This document shows positions 35,470 to 49,029 of a stretch of 64,000 nucleotides of DNA, one piece after another. Both the position numbers and the translations under genes were made by a program. The DNA comes from Corella eumyota (taxonomy: Eukaryota; Chordata; Ascidiacea; Phlebobranchia; Corellidae), in the NCBI GenBank assembly GCA_963082875.1, contig OY720098.1, forward strand, positions 14,012,001-14,076,000. The letters run 5' to 3'. The notes under the pieces were generated by a model. The model was not told where the DNA came from. It worked only from the letters and a program-made list of their open reading frames with translations, and did no database searches. Numbering within the stretch: the first letter of the stretch is position 1; each line of letters opens with the position of its first letter.

Positions 35470-38400
35470 CCCCAGGGGTTTATTTTACTAAACCTCCTTC
35501 ACTTGAACTCTTTTTATTTAAAACCATTTTAACTAAACTGCTTACATCTGAACTTTTTTATTTAAACTTTTTTATATGATCCCATTATACTTCTTTATAT
35601 GATCCCATTATACTTCTTTATATGATCCCTTTTATTAATACTCTGTTATCTGAACTGAACATCTTACATCTGAACCCCTATCGTTAACCCACTTCATCTG
35701 AACTTTTTATTCTTGAATTTATTTTATTTAAACTCTTTTTACTGACCCCCTACATCCAAACTCTTTTTATTTAAACCCCTTTGCTTAAACTATTTTAAAT
35801 AAACTCCTTTATTTAAACCTCTTTTAATTAATCCCTTACAACTGAAACCCTTATATCTAAACTCTTTACTCTTCAACTTTTTAATGGTTCAGATGTAGGG
35901 GGTTTAGTAAAAATTGGTTTAAATAAAATGATTTAGATGTAAGAGGTTCAGTAAAAATTGGTACAAAAAAAAGGTATAAATATAAAAAACGAGTTGAAAA
36001 GGACGTTTAGATGTAAGAGATTCAGTTAAAGGGTTAAGATAAATGGGTTTAAATAAAAAAATTTAAAAGTAGGTGTTTTAGAAAAAAATATTTAAAAAGG
36101 GTTTTAAATAAAAGAATTTAAATTAAGAGGTTTCAGTAAAATGAAATCTTTTCATTAAAACCTCAGCATCTAAACCTTTTTATCTGACCTCTTACATTTA
36201 AAACCTAGTTATTTAAACATTTTTCGAAACCCTTTTATTAAAACCGTTTACACTTAAACCTCTTTTATTTAAACTTCTTTATTCGAACCTCTTTTTACTG
36301 AACCCCTTAAATTTTAACACTTTTATTTGAACCCATTTTACTAACCCTTCAACATCTAAACCCTTTTATTTTAACTTTTTTATCTCAACATTTTAATCTA
36401 AACCAATTACACTTGGACTATTTGCAAATAAACCCCTTACACCTGAACCCCATACACTTAAACTTTTTTTTATTTAAACCTTTTACAACTGAACCCCCTT
36501 ACATGTGAACTCCTTACACTTGAACTTCTTTTATTTAAACCCTTATTCAATTGAATCTATTAAATATAAACCTCTTTCCTTTAATCCTTTATCTGAATCT
36601 TTTATACTGGACTCCCTTTTATTTAAACCTTTTTATCTAAACTCATTTTAACTGAACCCCTTACATCCGAACCCTTTATTTTAACCCCTTTTATACATGT
36701 GAACCCTTACACTTGAACTTCTTTTATTCAAGCCCCTATTCAACTGAATCTAATAAATCTGAACCCCATTCCTTTAACTCCTTTATCTAAACCCTTTGTA
36801 CTGGATTGCATTTTATTTTTATCTGAACTCATTTTAACTGAACCCCTTATGTCCTAACCCTTTTCTTTAACCCCCTTCATCTAAACCGCTCATACTTTTT
36901 CAAAATTAATTTACTTAAACTAGTCACAAAATCTACTAATTCACATACCTCATAACTTAACACATATACACGTGTATTAATCTTCTAATTTTTTTAAAGT
37001 TTTTGTTTTGTTACATATGCGAAATATCCTAAATCCTTATAACTGCAGCGTTTACATGTTTCGTTGTTTTGTATTTTTGCTGGTTCTAGTGATTATAAGC
37101 TGATAAAATATTTTTCATTTTGGTGATAATTTGTTCCAAATTTATCTATACTACTTGTTCACTATAATTAGCATGTTTTGGATTTTGTATCTCCTTTTCG
37201 AAAATCTTTTTCATGTCTAATATCAAACATTTTGCCTATCGGGACACTGTATTATAAAATAAGTTTTTTTTTATCTAAAGTAGTGACATAGCAACATTTA
37301 TGACATCACAACAACTTATATACTTCTTTAAATAATTTTTAAATTGCTTTTTTTAAGTTTAAACGCTAAATGCAACTAGTTTGATTTTAAAGCTGGATAT
37401 TGAATGCTAACTGTAAAAAAGTCGAACCTCAACAGCTATTATAAACATTTATAATTCTTTTTTTCTAACATAATGATATTTTATAAAATTGTTTAGTTAC
37501 TTTAGGTTCTAATAATTAGATCTTATGACGTCACAAAAAGGTAGTATTACAAAATAAAAAATACCACATGGTTTAAAAATTGTATTTTAGCCGTTTAGTT
37601 GTATAAAAAAAACGTTCGGCATTTTATAAATCTACAACATAAAAAAGTTCAATTGCAAATGCCTAAAAACAATAAATGAATATAAGAATAATACTTAACA
37701 AGGCACTGAGTTTGAAAATGGTCATGTTATACTAAATTGTAACATTTTTAAATAACCTTGAATAAAAAAATGTTTTTAAGTTAGACCATTAAACCGTTTA
37801 TACTACACTTTATTCGTTTTTTTAAAAGATGTAATAATTAAAAATTACCGAAAAGAAATCGACAGTGTAGAAGAAGTAATATTTAAACAATTATTTTTAG
37901 CTGAGTGAAAATTAAAAATTCGTTTGTACCAAAGTTAAATCTAATATAAATATTTAACATTTTAATCAATTGTATTTTATATTTTATATCACATAGTAAA
38001 AATTGAGAGTTCAGTTGAAAGACTTTTAAATTAATAAAGTTTAAGTGTAAAGGGATCATATGTAAGGGGTTAGTTGTAAAGGTTCAAGTGTAAAGGGTTT
38101 AGGCAAAGGTGTTTAGATCAAAGAGTTCGGATAAAGAGATTAAAATAAAAGGGTTCAGATGTAGGGGGTTTAGTAAAAAGGGTTTTAAATTAAAGAGTTT
38201 AGAAGTAAAAAGTTCAGTATAAAGGGATTCAAAAAAAAGGTTTAAATAAAATGAGTTCAAGTATAAAGGTTCAGATAAGAAGGGTTAAAGAAAGAGGTTC
38301 AGTTTTAGTTGAAAGGGGTTTAAATAAAAGAAGTTCAAGTGTAAAGGGTTCACATGTAAAACGAATCCGTTGTAAGAGTTTTAAGTGTAAAAAGTCCAGA

Positions 38401-40370
38401 CAAATTGTTTTAAGAGGTTCAGATAAAGGGGTTTAAATAAAAGGGTTTAGATGCATAAAGTTTAGAAAAAGGGATTTAAATAAAAGAGGTAAGATTTAGG
38501 GGATTAATAAAAAAAAAATATTCAAATAAAAGGGGGTGTAAAGGATTTTAATAAAGAGGTTTAAACAAAATAAGTTTAAATAAAAAAGGTTAAAATGTAT
38601 ATAGGGTCAGACGAATGAGTTCAAATGTTGGGATTCAAATAAAATGGATTTATTTCACTAAACCTTTTACACTTAAAACTCTTTTTATTTAAACCCCTTT
38701 TAACTGAACTGCTTACATCTTAACTTCTTTATTTGAACTGCTTACATCTTAACTTATAACTCCTTTATATGATCTCATCATACTTCACCCCTTTTATTTA
38801 TACTCTGTTATCTGACATCTTACACCTGAACGCCTTTCTTTAACCCACTTTAGCTAAACCTTTTAAACTTAAATTTATTTTTATTAAACTCCTTTTTACT
38901 GAACCCCCTTTTTACTGAACTCCCTTGCATGTAAACCCATTTATTTAAACAGCTTTCACTAAATCCTCTACATTTGAACCTTTTCATTTAAACCAATTTA
39001 TTTGAACTTTTTTATCTAAACTCCTTTATCTGAACCCCTTACAAATTATCCTTTACAGCTAAACTCTTTACATCTAAACCATGTATCGTTTAACTTCTTC
39101 AGATGTAGGGAGCTTAGTAAAAATTGTTTTAAATAAAAGGGTTTAGATGTAAGAGGTTCAGTAAAAATTGGTACAAACAAAAGTGGTATAAATAAAAAAA
39201 TATAAAAAATTTAGATAAAAGAGTTAAAAGAAAGACGTTTAAATGTAAGGGGGTTTAGTTAAAGAGTTAAGATATATGGGTTAAAATAAAAAGATTTAAA
39301 AGTAGGTGTTTTTAAAAAAAATTAGATGAAAAGGATTTAATAAAAAGGGTTTCATAAAAAGAATTGAAATTTAGGGGGTTTAGTAAAATAAACCCATTTC
39401 ATTAGAACCCCAGCATCTAAACCCTTTCATCTTACCCCTTACATTTGACCCCAATTATTTAAACATTTTTATTAATTTTTTAAATCCTTTTATTTCTTTT
39501 TACTGAACCTTTCAAATCTTCACACTTTTATTTGAACCTATTTTTCTAAACCCCCTACATCTGAACCCTTTTATTTAAACTTCTCTATTTAACCCGGTTT
39601 TATCTGAACCACTTTGTCTAAACCCTTTACACTTTTTATTATAAACTATTTTTATTTTTTTAAAGATTTTTTTAAAAAGAGTGACATAGCAACATTTATG
39701 ACATCACAACAACTTATTTATTTTTTTAGATCATTTTTTAAATTGTTTTTCATTAAGTTTAAACGTTAAATGCAATTAGTTAGTTTTATTTTAAGGTTGG
39801 ATATTGATTGCTTACTAAAAAAAATCGAACCTCAACAGCTATTATAAACATTTATATATCTTTTTTCATACATAGCGATATTTTATGAAATTTTTTAGTT
39901 ACTTTAGATACTAATAAATATATCCTATAACGTTACAAAGAGGTAATATTACAAAATAAAAATTACCACATGATCTAAAAATTTTATTTTAGCCGTTTAG
40001 TTGCAAAAAAATAAATATATAATTACAAATTACTGTGTATCTTAGCAACAAATTATTTTATAAAATACATACTAGGCATAATTTAAATGATTGCTGTAAC
40101 CATTTAAGTACTGAGCTTCAAGAATTTAGCAGTTTGCGATAAGTTTATTAAAAAATACTATAAAATGGTTTAATTGCAAATGCCTAAAAACAATAAATAA
40201 ATATAAGAATAATACTTATCAAGGCACTAGGTTGGAAAATAGGTACATTACCCTAAAATTTGTTTGTACAAAAGTTCAAATTTGTTTGTACAAAAGTTAA
40301 ATCTAATATAAATATTTAAAATTTTATTTAACTGTATTTTATAATTAAAATTACATGTTAAAAATTAAAT
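35470..40370. repeat. composite G-run foldback repeat, copies 2 and 3
   Basis: Order of parts: C-rich 35470-35882; G-rich 35885-36140 flipping to C-rich 36150-36900; core A 36905-37250 (with ACACATATACACGTGTATTA); core B 37275-37570 (with GTGACATAGCAACATTTATG and ACATCACAACAACTT); core C 37585-38005; G-rich 38008-38640 flipping to C-rich 38650-39090; G-rich 39105-39385 flipping to C-rich 39386-39640; core B 39655-40000; core C variant 40005-40370. All cores have the same orientation, so this is a higher-order repeat rather than scattered insertions. It has no coding capacity. Confidence 0.75.
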
Positions 40371-41900
40371 TTTGTTTATTTCTTATATTAAAATGTTTTT
40401 TTTGGAACACAAAAATATCAAGCTTTAAAATTAGGATTCATGAATTTTGTAATTTTTATAAAAAACAGTCAATAGACTATCAAAATGGTAATTATAACAA
40501 TGAAAACAAAAATTTTTAGAAATATTTAAAAAAGTCAAAAGTTAGTATTTGTAACATAGCATACCATTATAACTCACATTTGTTTTAATGTAATAAATTT
40601 ATTTTTGTTGAATCATATATATATTGCATGTTATGCTATATATAAAGGAAAAAATAATTAATTTTAATTTGCGTTGTATCCAAAATTAAAACAATTACAA
40701 TTTTTTCAGTATTTTTAGTTTGAATTAACTAAAGTTTAAAGTTTTTCAAGTTTTGAACTTTTTAGTTAGAAACTAATTTTCAATCCATATAGTATCAATG
40801 TTTTTTAGCTCATTTTATAAATTTATTTAACAACATTACGATGTTGTTCTGTAAAATCATGCATAAATCTTTATTAGTTTAATCATATTTTCTATTGAGA
40901 AGTCCTGCGCAATTACAAAAAAAAACTAATAAAGGCTGTCCTTTTCACATTAAGTTAATTTACATTACAGTTTATTAAGCCACCCATTACCCTTACCCAA
41001 GGATATATATAAACACAAAAAGTTTAAAATGTTATCGGAAGTAAATTTAGAAGAAAAAAAAGGGTCTTAGAACAGCCGATTTTATAACGCGTGGTATAGG
41101 ATTTTTTATACATTATTAAAGATACAAGCGTTTTTTTGATTTTGAAACATTTTTTATGTATTTATTTACAATACTCATTATATATATATGAATAATTAAC
41201 AATTTTATGCTGTATGTTGTAGCGCTTTCATTTAAAAAATGCCATTCAGCTAGGCAATGGCCAACGGGCAGGTGCCAATCTAATATGTCTAATCAACCTG
41301 CCAACGGACATCTTAAAAAGCCACAACGCGTAACTTATGTAGTTTTGGACTGTCAGGCTGTACATATATCACTACAATATATCTAAAGAGGTGTTCCTAA
41401 TTTAAATAATGTAAGATTTTATCAAATAGCACTGGGCTAGTGGCTAGTCTGCTAGCTAATTAGTTCAGTTACAAAATTTGCATGTTGTAAAAGTTAATCT
41501 TTGTTAACTATAAATATATAATGTATCAACTGAACTAAAAACAAAAAAAAAAAAAAATTTGTAAAATATTTGCAGGGTTAATTTTTTTGTAAAATAGTTG
41601 CAGGGCAGGGTCAAAATTTAGTCAGCAGATTAGTGCTCAGTAATACAATATCAATAATATATTTTGGTACATAAATATAAGGTATACAAGTTATAGAATG
41701 TTTGTTGCCCTTGTAGCACTTTTTTCTGCATATTGTTTTTTTTTTTTTTCGTGAAAGAAATTTTTCAAAAATGAAAAAACCTTATTGTAATGAATCTTAC
41801 TGATATTTTTAGTTTTACGCCAAAACAGTCTGGTAAAAAAACTGACTTGCATCAAACTGACTCTTAAAATGGTAAGTGGAATTATTTATAAAATGTTGCA
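40371..41900. other. AT-rich spacer with a less AT-rich patch at 41225-41345
   Basis: No gene seen. Near 40984 there is an inverted relative of the GGGTTGGGGTAAGGGTATATATA repeat. At 41225-41345 a patch with higher GC content (containing CCAACGGGCAGG and CCTGCCAACGGACATC) looks like part of an unrecognised repeat. Confidence 0.35.
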
Positions 41901-41922
41901 ATTCGTCATTTTCTTTGAAAAA

Positions 41923-44625
41923 TTACTTTAAAATTTTAAACATTTCTAGGGGTTTTATGGATGGGGTACAAAGAAAATTCGTGAATTGGTCAAAGTTTAA
42001 ATTGTTTGTTGTAAAACTTTTAATTGCTATTAAAGATCCCAGATTTTTGGTGGTTGAAGTAAATTCTTTCTTACAAATCTCGTAATTAATTTTTTTTAGT
42101 TTCTTTAATTTAACATAGCCAGCCAAGTACTCCAGAGAAGTAGTCTCTCCTTCGTTGCTATGCAATTCTGCAGCAAAAGCTAAGTCGCCTAAGGATAGCC
42201 AAAGCATGGATGATGCATCTGGGTAAAAAATTGTGCTGAAAGTGGTTGTTGAAGTTTTTAAAAAGCTTGAAAGGAGTGGAGTTGTATCATTTTCACATAA
42301 AAATTTTGGACTTGTGTCCATAAACTGTGAAATACTAATGAATTTCAAATTGCAAATAAATTTATAAGCTTTTGGATGAATATTGCCTTCAGATCGAATT
42401 TGTCCAAAAAGATTTTGTAATTCATTCTGGTTTATTCTACCAGGTGTTAAAAATTTAAAGTTATCATTCACAACCAGATCTTGGTGGAGTTGTAGCATTG
42501 AGATTGTCGAAAAGTGTATTCTGGCTTCCAGGATACCTTTTCTTCAATTTTTAATTCTTGGAATACATTTAACGCCTAGATAAGAAAAAATTAAGTATAT
42601 GTTACTATTTATGTTTACATTATTCTTAAAAATCGTAAAGTTGACGTTGGTTTAATCACATCTGATAATTTTTGCAATTTTTTTTAGAGTTCCTTAACAA
42701 CGAATTTTTCACATTTTAAGCATTCAAGCTGTCAAATCACAAGTTTGTTAGTTCACAAAAAAATGCAGTTGACAGCGCATTATTAGGTAAAACCTTTTTG
42801 GTGCACAATACTCATAGAGCACTTGCTGCTAAATGACTTAAATCTATATTTGGCAAGAACATTTATGTTATTATTAAAAACAAAAAAGGAGAATACAAAA
42901 ACATTAAACACGTTGAGTTTATCTGTGCAGCTAAATTAACACTAATTTTTTCATATTTTGATGGAAATATATGTGTTCATGATAACTTTGGTGCTAACTT
43001 CAACTGTTAGTCTTCCTAGTGTTTAACTAACTTTGCCAGCCATTTGTAAGATACCTGTTTAATTTTAACAATAATTTTGTAGCTGTGTCATTAAGGTTTT
43101 AACCTAAATGTTTCACTACCTTGGCTGTTGGTAATGAATACTTATTGACAATGTGAACGGGCAGAAATATGTCATTGTTTATTAATGCGGTTCTTAATTT
43201 TTTTAGTAAGTGTGGAATATCTACCAAGAAATATATTTTGTCGTTAACAAACTATGGATGATTGATACTATTTCTTGCAGATTTGCTAAAAATAAAATAT
43301 AAACTTTATGTTAAATAAAAAGGAATTGCAAATTGAGCGTTATCATACTTACACAATAACAATTTTGTTTATTTACTAGAGGGAGTTAATTCCAGCAGCT
43401 TTCCACATTGCCTGATTGGAGTTTTCCATGTCACTAATAATTGCACGGACATGGAGCCAAACATTGCCAAAAACAAAATTATTTTCTTTAAAACTCCCCA
43501 CAAAATATCTCCAGGAACTAGGTTTTCAGTAAAATAATATGCTGCAAATGTCAACAAAAAAGCAAAGTTTTTATTTAAAAGGTAAATTTATTTAATAACA
43601 GAGTTTTATTATTGGAATACATGACCCTATTTTATTGATGTTTAACTTTTTTTGTTTACCTATTGTCTGTTTCCATTTTGTAGATAAACCTTTCACCATG
43701 AAACATAGAAAATGGCAAGCAAGGCAATAGTCTTCGATGCATACAAGGTGGTGTAGGATGGTAGGAGATACATTAATTTTCTTAAAAATTCATGTCTAAA
43801 AAAAACTACAAGGTGTAAACAAGCTAATTAATATTAACAAGGTTTAAATTTGCCATATTTACAACAAATGTACCCTTTTTTTCCAGTTACATATTTAATT
43901 TGGGGCGCTGTCTGCACTGTCTTATCCGACTATCGTCTTGCTGTAGGAGTATTTTTGTCATGTGGCAAGGTGGTCAGTTAGTCATCGTTCAAAAAGGAAA
44001 TCGAATTATTTTTAAAATTCTTAATTTTATTTCTAGCATTTAAACCTTTTTTAAAAAAAATATTATTTTAAAAAATGTAAAGTTTAAGGATTACAATTTA
44101 TAGTTATATTATATTAACCTTGTATGGCGAAGCATAAATTTTTCTTTTTAAATCCTTGCAATTTTCACACTTTTCTTCTTCTGTAACTTCATCGTCGATA
44201 ATTTTTTCATTCAGAATGGTTTCTGTATCTGTATCCTTGATAATCTCCTCATTCTGAAGAATTTCTTCGACTGTAGGCCTATTACTTTTTTCCTTAGTAG
44301 CTGCATTTTTATTGAGATATATATACTCTGTTTTTAACAATGTAAGTGTTATCGTGTTACATTTTTTCTTGCTCTAAAAGTCAAGACAACTAGTTTATAT
44401 GTGTAAATAGGTTTGTTGACCAGGACAAGTACTATAAACCACTAATCTTAGGACTACTTAATCTTTCAAAACTTTAATTTTACTTTTTATAATATTCCGG
44501 ATTTCTTTACTATCACTGGGTGGGATTTTTAGCAAAGTTCTTCGATTGGATTTCTTTTTATGAAGGGGTTTACTAAAGTCAAATACTGTTGGAATAGCTG
44601 TTTTACTTTTTTTTTCGGTTTACTA
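41923..44625 (-). pseudogene. P-element-like (THAP9-type) DNA transposase, decayed
   Basis: Minus-strand pieces occur in the right order for a P-element/THAP9-type transposase. THAP-domain end plus linker (KTAIPTVFDFSKPLHKKK, about 44560-44610). An acidic, charged linker with CENCKDLKRKI (44104-44340). RNase H-like part VRAIISDMENSNQAMWKAAG (about 43380-43440). Part DIPHLLKKLRTALINND (about 43170-43235). C-terminal part FLTPGRINQNELQNLFGQIR and EYLAGYVKLKKL (41923-42498). Frames change between pieces: some changes may be introns, but the segment at about 43020-43130 contains stops and the junction near 42500 appears shifted. I read it as inactive. THAP zinc ligands were not found, and no terminal inverted repeats were identified. 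Plain DNA transposon, domesticated gene unlikely. Confidence 0.72.
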
Positions 44626-45635
44626 TATTAAATTGGTTTACCTCGAATTTACCTTATAAATAAAAAAATGATTTTGTAAAAAAAAGTATTATTTCAAAAA
44701 TAACTGAATTTAATAGAAAGGAATTACAATTTTCATCTTATACTTGCAACAAATAATCTGCTATTTTTGTTGGAGTTCCAATCACCTCGGTGTGAATTTG
44801 CCTGCCACCTTTTACTTCTATTTATGTCACGGCATCTTAACAATATTTAGTGCTAGTTGTAAGGGGAATTATATACTGTTAAACAGCTGCAATTACATTT
44901 AACTTATAAATGATTGTTGCATCACAATTTTCGATACGTCATTAAGAAATGGTTTTAAGTTTTAATTTATTTTTCAAATAAAACACAATAAAAATTTATC
45001 ATTTTTAAAAATTTTTGCGCAATATTGTGCAAATTTTATATTAAAACAAATTTTAAAAAAAATAGATTTCTATGTACAAAAATTTTGTAAATCGAAATAT
45101 TCGTGTTTTTTCCTATGCCTGTAATGCATTTCTAAGACCCATTTTTGCCTCCATGAATGTAATTATATATATGCTTTGCCCTCAACTATCCTATCCTATT
45201 ATGACTTTTCCTCGCTTAACTCTATTTGTTAAATGGTCTTAGTTGAAAAAAAAATTACAATGTTAATCAAGGTTATGCTCAAAGAAATTAAAAAAAAATT
45301 TACTTTGGAGTAATTAAAGATCCAACAAATCCCTGATGCCCATGTTGCAAAATTATCATTCTTAAACAATTTTTTTTTAAATAAAATGAGTCAAACTTTT
45401 GCATATAAAAAATCTACACTTTATTTAACTTTGCCATTTAGTATTTGTTTAGTCTAATATAGGAAATATTAAAGATACACCAACCCTTAGCATGAATTCC
45501 TTTAAACCTTATTGCTTTTATGTCAAAAGCCTTAACCCAAATTGGCTTATGTAACTTTGCCTGTTAAAAATTTTAATATATCAAATTATGACAAAGTACA
45601 AATAAATTTAACTAAAATATTTTTTTATTTTTGAA
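44626..45635. other. AT-rich spacer
   Basis: No supported gene. A short minus-strand peptide beginning GGRQIHTEVIG (about 44748-44815) is open but isolated. Confidence 0.35.
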
Positions 45636-48385
45636 CCCCTTTATCTAAACCTTTTAAAATAAAAGTGTTTAAATGAAAAAGGTTTAAGTGTAAGGATTTT
45701 AAATAGAAAAATTTAAATGTAGAAGTTTAAGTGTAAAGAATTTAATTGTAAGGGGTTCAGATATAGGAGTTTAAATAAAAAAGTATAAATAAAATAATGT
45801 TTAAATAAAAAAGATTTAAGTTTAAATGGTTCAGATAAAAGGATTTAGATAAAAGGTTTAAATTAAAGGGTTCAGAAAAAAAGGTTTAAATAAATGGGTT
45901 TAAACAAGGTGTAGATGTAGAGAGTTTAGTAAAAAGTGGTTCAAATGAAAAAGTTTAGATGTAAGAAGTTTAGTAAAAAGAGATTCAAATAAAAGGTTTA
46001 GATGTAGAAGGTTTAATAAAAATGGTTTTAAATATAAGGGTTTAGATGTAGGGTGTTCAGTATAAAATGGTTCAAACAAAATGAGTTTAAATAAAAAGAG
46101 TTCAAGTATAAAGAGTTTAGATAAAAGGGGTTAAGAAAAGGGGATTCATATTTAAAGGGTTTAGTTAAAATAAGTTCAGATAAAAGGGTTTAAATAAAAG
46201 GAGGTTAAGTATAAAGGTTTAGATAATGAAGTTAAAAGAAAGAAGTACAAATTTAAGGAGTTCAGTTGTAAGGGTTTCAAATACATAAAGTTTAAGTGTA
46301 AGGGGATCAGATGTAAAGGGTTTAGTTGTAAAAGTTCAAGTGTAAAGGGTTAAAGCAAAGATGTAAAGGGTTAAAGCAAAGATGTCAAAATAAAGGGCTT
46401 CAAATAAAAGGGGTTAGATGTATGAGTTTTAGTTAAAAAAAGTTTAAAAAAAGGGTCAGATATAGGAGGTTCAGTAGAAAGAGGTTTAAATAAAAGAGAA
46501 CAATTTTTACCAAGCTCCCTACATCTAAACCCTTAAAAAGTTAAAGGGCAAAGGGTTTAGATCTAAATGGTTTAGTTGTAAGAGATTAATTGTAAAAGGT
46601 TTAGATAAAGAAGTTTAGATAAAGTAGATCAAATTAAAAAGTTTAAGTAAAACAGTTCAAATGTAGGGCGTTTAGTAAAAAGCTGTTTAAATGAAGGCGT
46701 GTTCAAATGTGAAAAAGTTCAGTTGTCAGAGTTTTAAGTGTAAGGGGTTCAGACAAATTGTTTCAGATAAAAGTGTTTAGATAAAGGGGTTTAAATAAAA
46801 GGATTCAAATACATGGAATTTAGTAAAAGGATTAAAGGGGTTTTAACACTTTTATTACAGCCCATTACACTTAAACCCTTTTTATTTGAACTTCTTTATT
46901 TAAAACTTCATTATATATTTTCTTTTTACTGAACCCCTTAAATTTTAACGTTTTTATTTTGAACATATCTAAACTCCTTTGTCCACCCTCCCCGTTGGAC
47001 TTTTTGCAACTAAACCTCTTACATCTCAACCTTATACACTTGAACTCCTTTTATTTAAATCCTTTACAACTAAACCTTTTTACATCTGAACCCATTACAC
47101 TTGAACTTTTTGATTTTAACTTTTTTTAACTAAATATATTAAATCTGAACCCCTTTTCTTTAACTCTTTTATTTGAAGCCTTTTAATCCTCTTTTGTTTA
47201 AGTTAATCCCCTTTTATTTAATTAAATCTTTTTATCTAAACTTATTTTAACCAAACCATTTACATCTGAACCCTTTTTTTTAACCCCCTTTATCTAAACT
47301 CTTCATAAATTTTTTTAAATTAATTTGCTTAAACAAGTCTCAAAATCTACTAATTCACATACCTCATAACTTAACACATATACACGTGTATTAATCTTCT
47401 AATTTTTTTAAAAGTTTTTGTTTCTGTTATATATCCGAAATATCCTAAATCCTTATGCAGCGTTTGTATATTATGTGCAGCGTTTGCATATTATGCTGTT
47501 TTGTATTTTTCTAGTGACTTTTACTAAACTTACTGATAAAATATTCTTCCATTTTGGTAGTAATTTTTTTCAAATTGACTTTTACTACTTGTTCATTAAT
47601 TATAATAAGCATGTTTTAATTTTGTGTCATCTTTTCTAAAATCTTTTTTATGTCTCTGTTTTATAAACTATTTTATTTTTTTAAAGATTTTTTTTTTATT
47701 AAAGTAGTGACATGGCAACATTTATGACATCACAAAAATTTTTATATTTCTTTAAATAATTTTTAAATCGCTTTTTCGTAACTTTTAATATACAACTGGT
47801 TAGTTTTATTTTAGGGCTGGATATTGAATGTTTACCAAAAAAATACCTCAACAGCCATTATTAACATTTATATTTTTTTTTTAACATAACGATATTTTAT
47901 AAAATTTTTTAGTTACTTTAGATACTAATAAATAGATCCTATAACGTTACAAAAAGGTAATATTACAAAATAAAAAATATCACATAGTTTAAAAATTGTA
48001 TTTTAGCTGTTTAGTTGAAAAAAAATAAATATATCATCACAAATGACTGTGTATCTGAGCAACAAATTATTTTATGATATACATACTAGGCATAATTAAA
48101 ATGATTTCTGTAACCATTTAAATTCAGTATTGAGCTTCAAGAATTCAGCAGTTTGCGATAAATTTATTAAAAAAATTTTGTATTTAAAAGTGTTGTTTTA
48201 AACGACAAAAAACGCCCGTTCTAAACAAAAAAATCACTTGAACAGTACGGTTACCTTATTTATAAAACCACTTTCTTGAACATTTTTGGCTAACTATAAA
48301 ACTGAGTGGAAATCTTAATTAAGTTATAAACGTTTGTAAATCTACAACATAAAAAAGTTTAATTGCAAATGCCAAAAAACAAAAA
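45636..48385. repeat. composite G-run foldback repeat, copy 4
   Basis: The longest G-rich array (about 45640-46850, with GGGTTCAGATAAAAGG-type words and one short C-rich interruption near 46510) flips at about 46850 to C-rich (to 47310). Core A follows (47311-47655, again with CACATATACACGTGTATTA), then core B (47690-48010, GTGACATGGCAACATTTATG) and the core C variant (48010-48385). Part order is the same as in copy 2/3. Confidence 0.75.
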
Positions 48386-49029
48386 AAAACAGTCTTGATT
48401 GCATGTCAGTAGCAACAGAGAGTACACTTATATGTATGTATGATTGGCATGAATTTATTAACGTCTTAAATGCTGTGAACGAAAAATATTTTTTAGAAAG
48501 GTATAGCATGGCACTTGGCAATCAGTCTTGTATAAAAATGTTTTTTGTGACTGCTCTAACTTTAGAATAGACTACAGTACTACACCTTCAAATATAAAAA
48601 TTAAAATTCGCTTTTTAAACTGTTTAGGTTTATACCAAACTATTTTGTATATAGTACAAAATGAGTGAAATCTAGTTTTGTATACGCTCATTGCTATTTT
48701 TTTGTAAATATTAAAAAAATTATTTGCGTTATAAAAAAAGCATTAAAATAGTATTGAACAGTGTTATATAAAAATACAATACAAGTTTATAAAATATAAC
48801 CTATAAAAATTAACGGTCGAGTAAGTTTTTATGATATAACCCCTATTTTTTTATCATATACAATACATAACAAAAAAGCACGGCGAAATTATTTTAGTAA
48901 AATATATTCAGTATTTTTACAATTTAGGGTAATTTTTTTTAAAAGCATGCTGTGTTTGACATAACAAATATTATTAGGCTAACAATACAATAAAAACATA
49001 TGAAGCATTATTTAAGTGCATTTTTTCTT
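48386..49029. other. spacer downstream of astacin gene A
   Basis: AT-rich DNA that includes the 3' untranslated region of the minus-strand astacin gene. No other feature seen. Confidence 0.35.

Noticed and set aside
44748-44815. Minus-strand peptide GGRQIHTEVIGTPTKIADYL as a flavin monooxygenase fragment
   Set aside because: Vaguely like a conserved C-terminal block of such enzymes, but only about 22 residues with no supporting motif nearby; probably chance.
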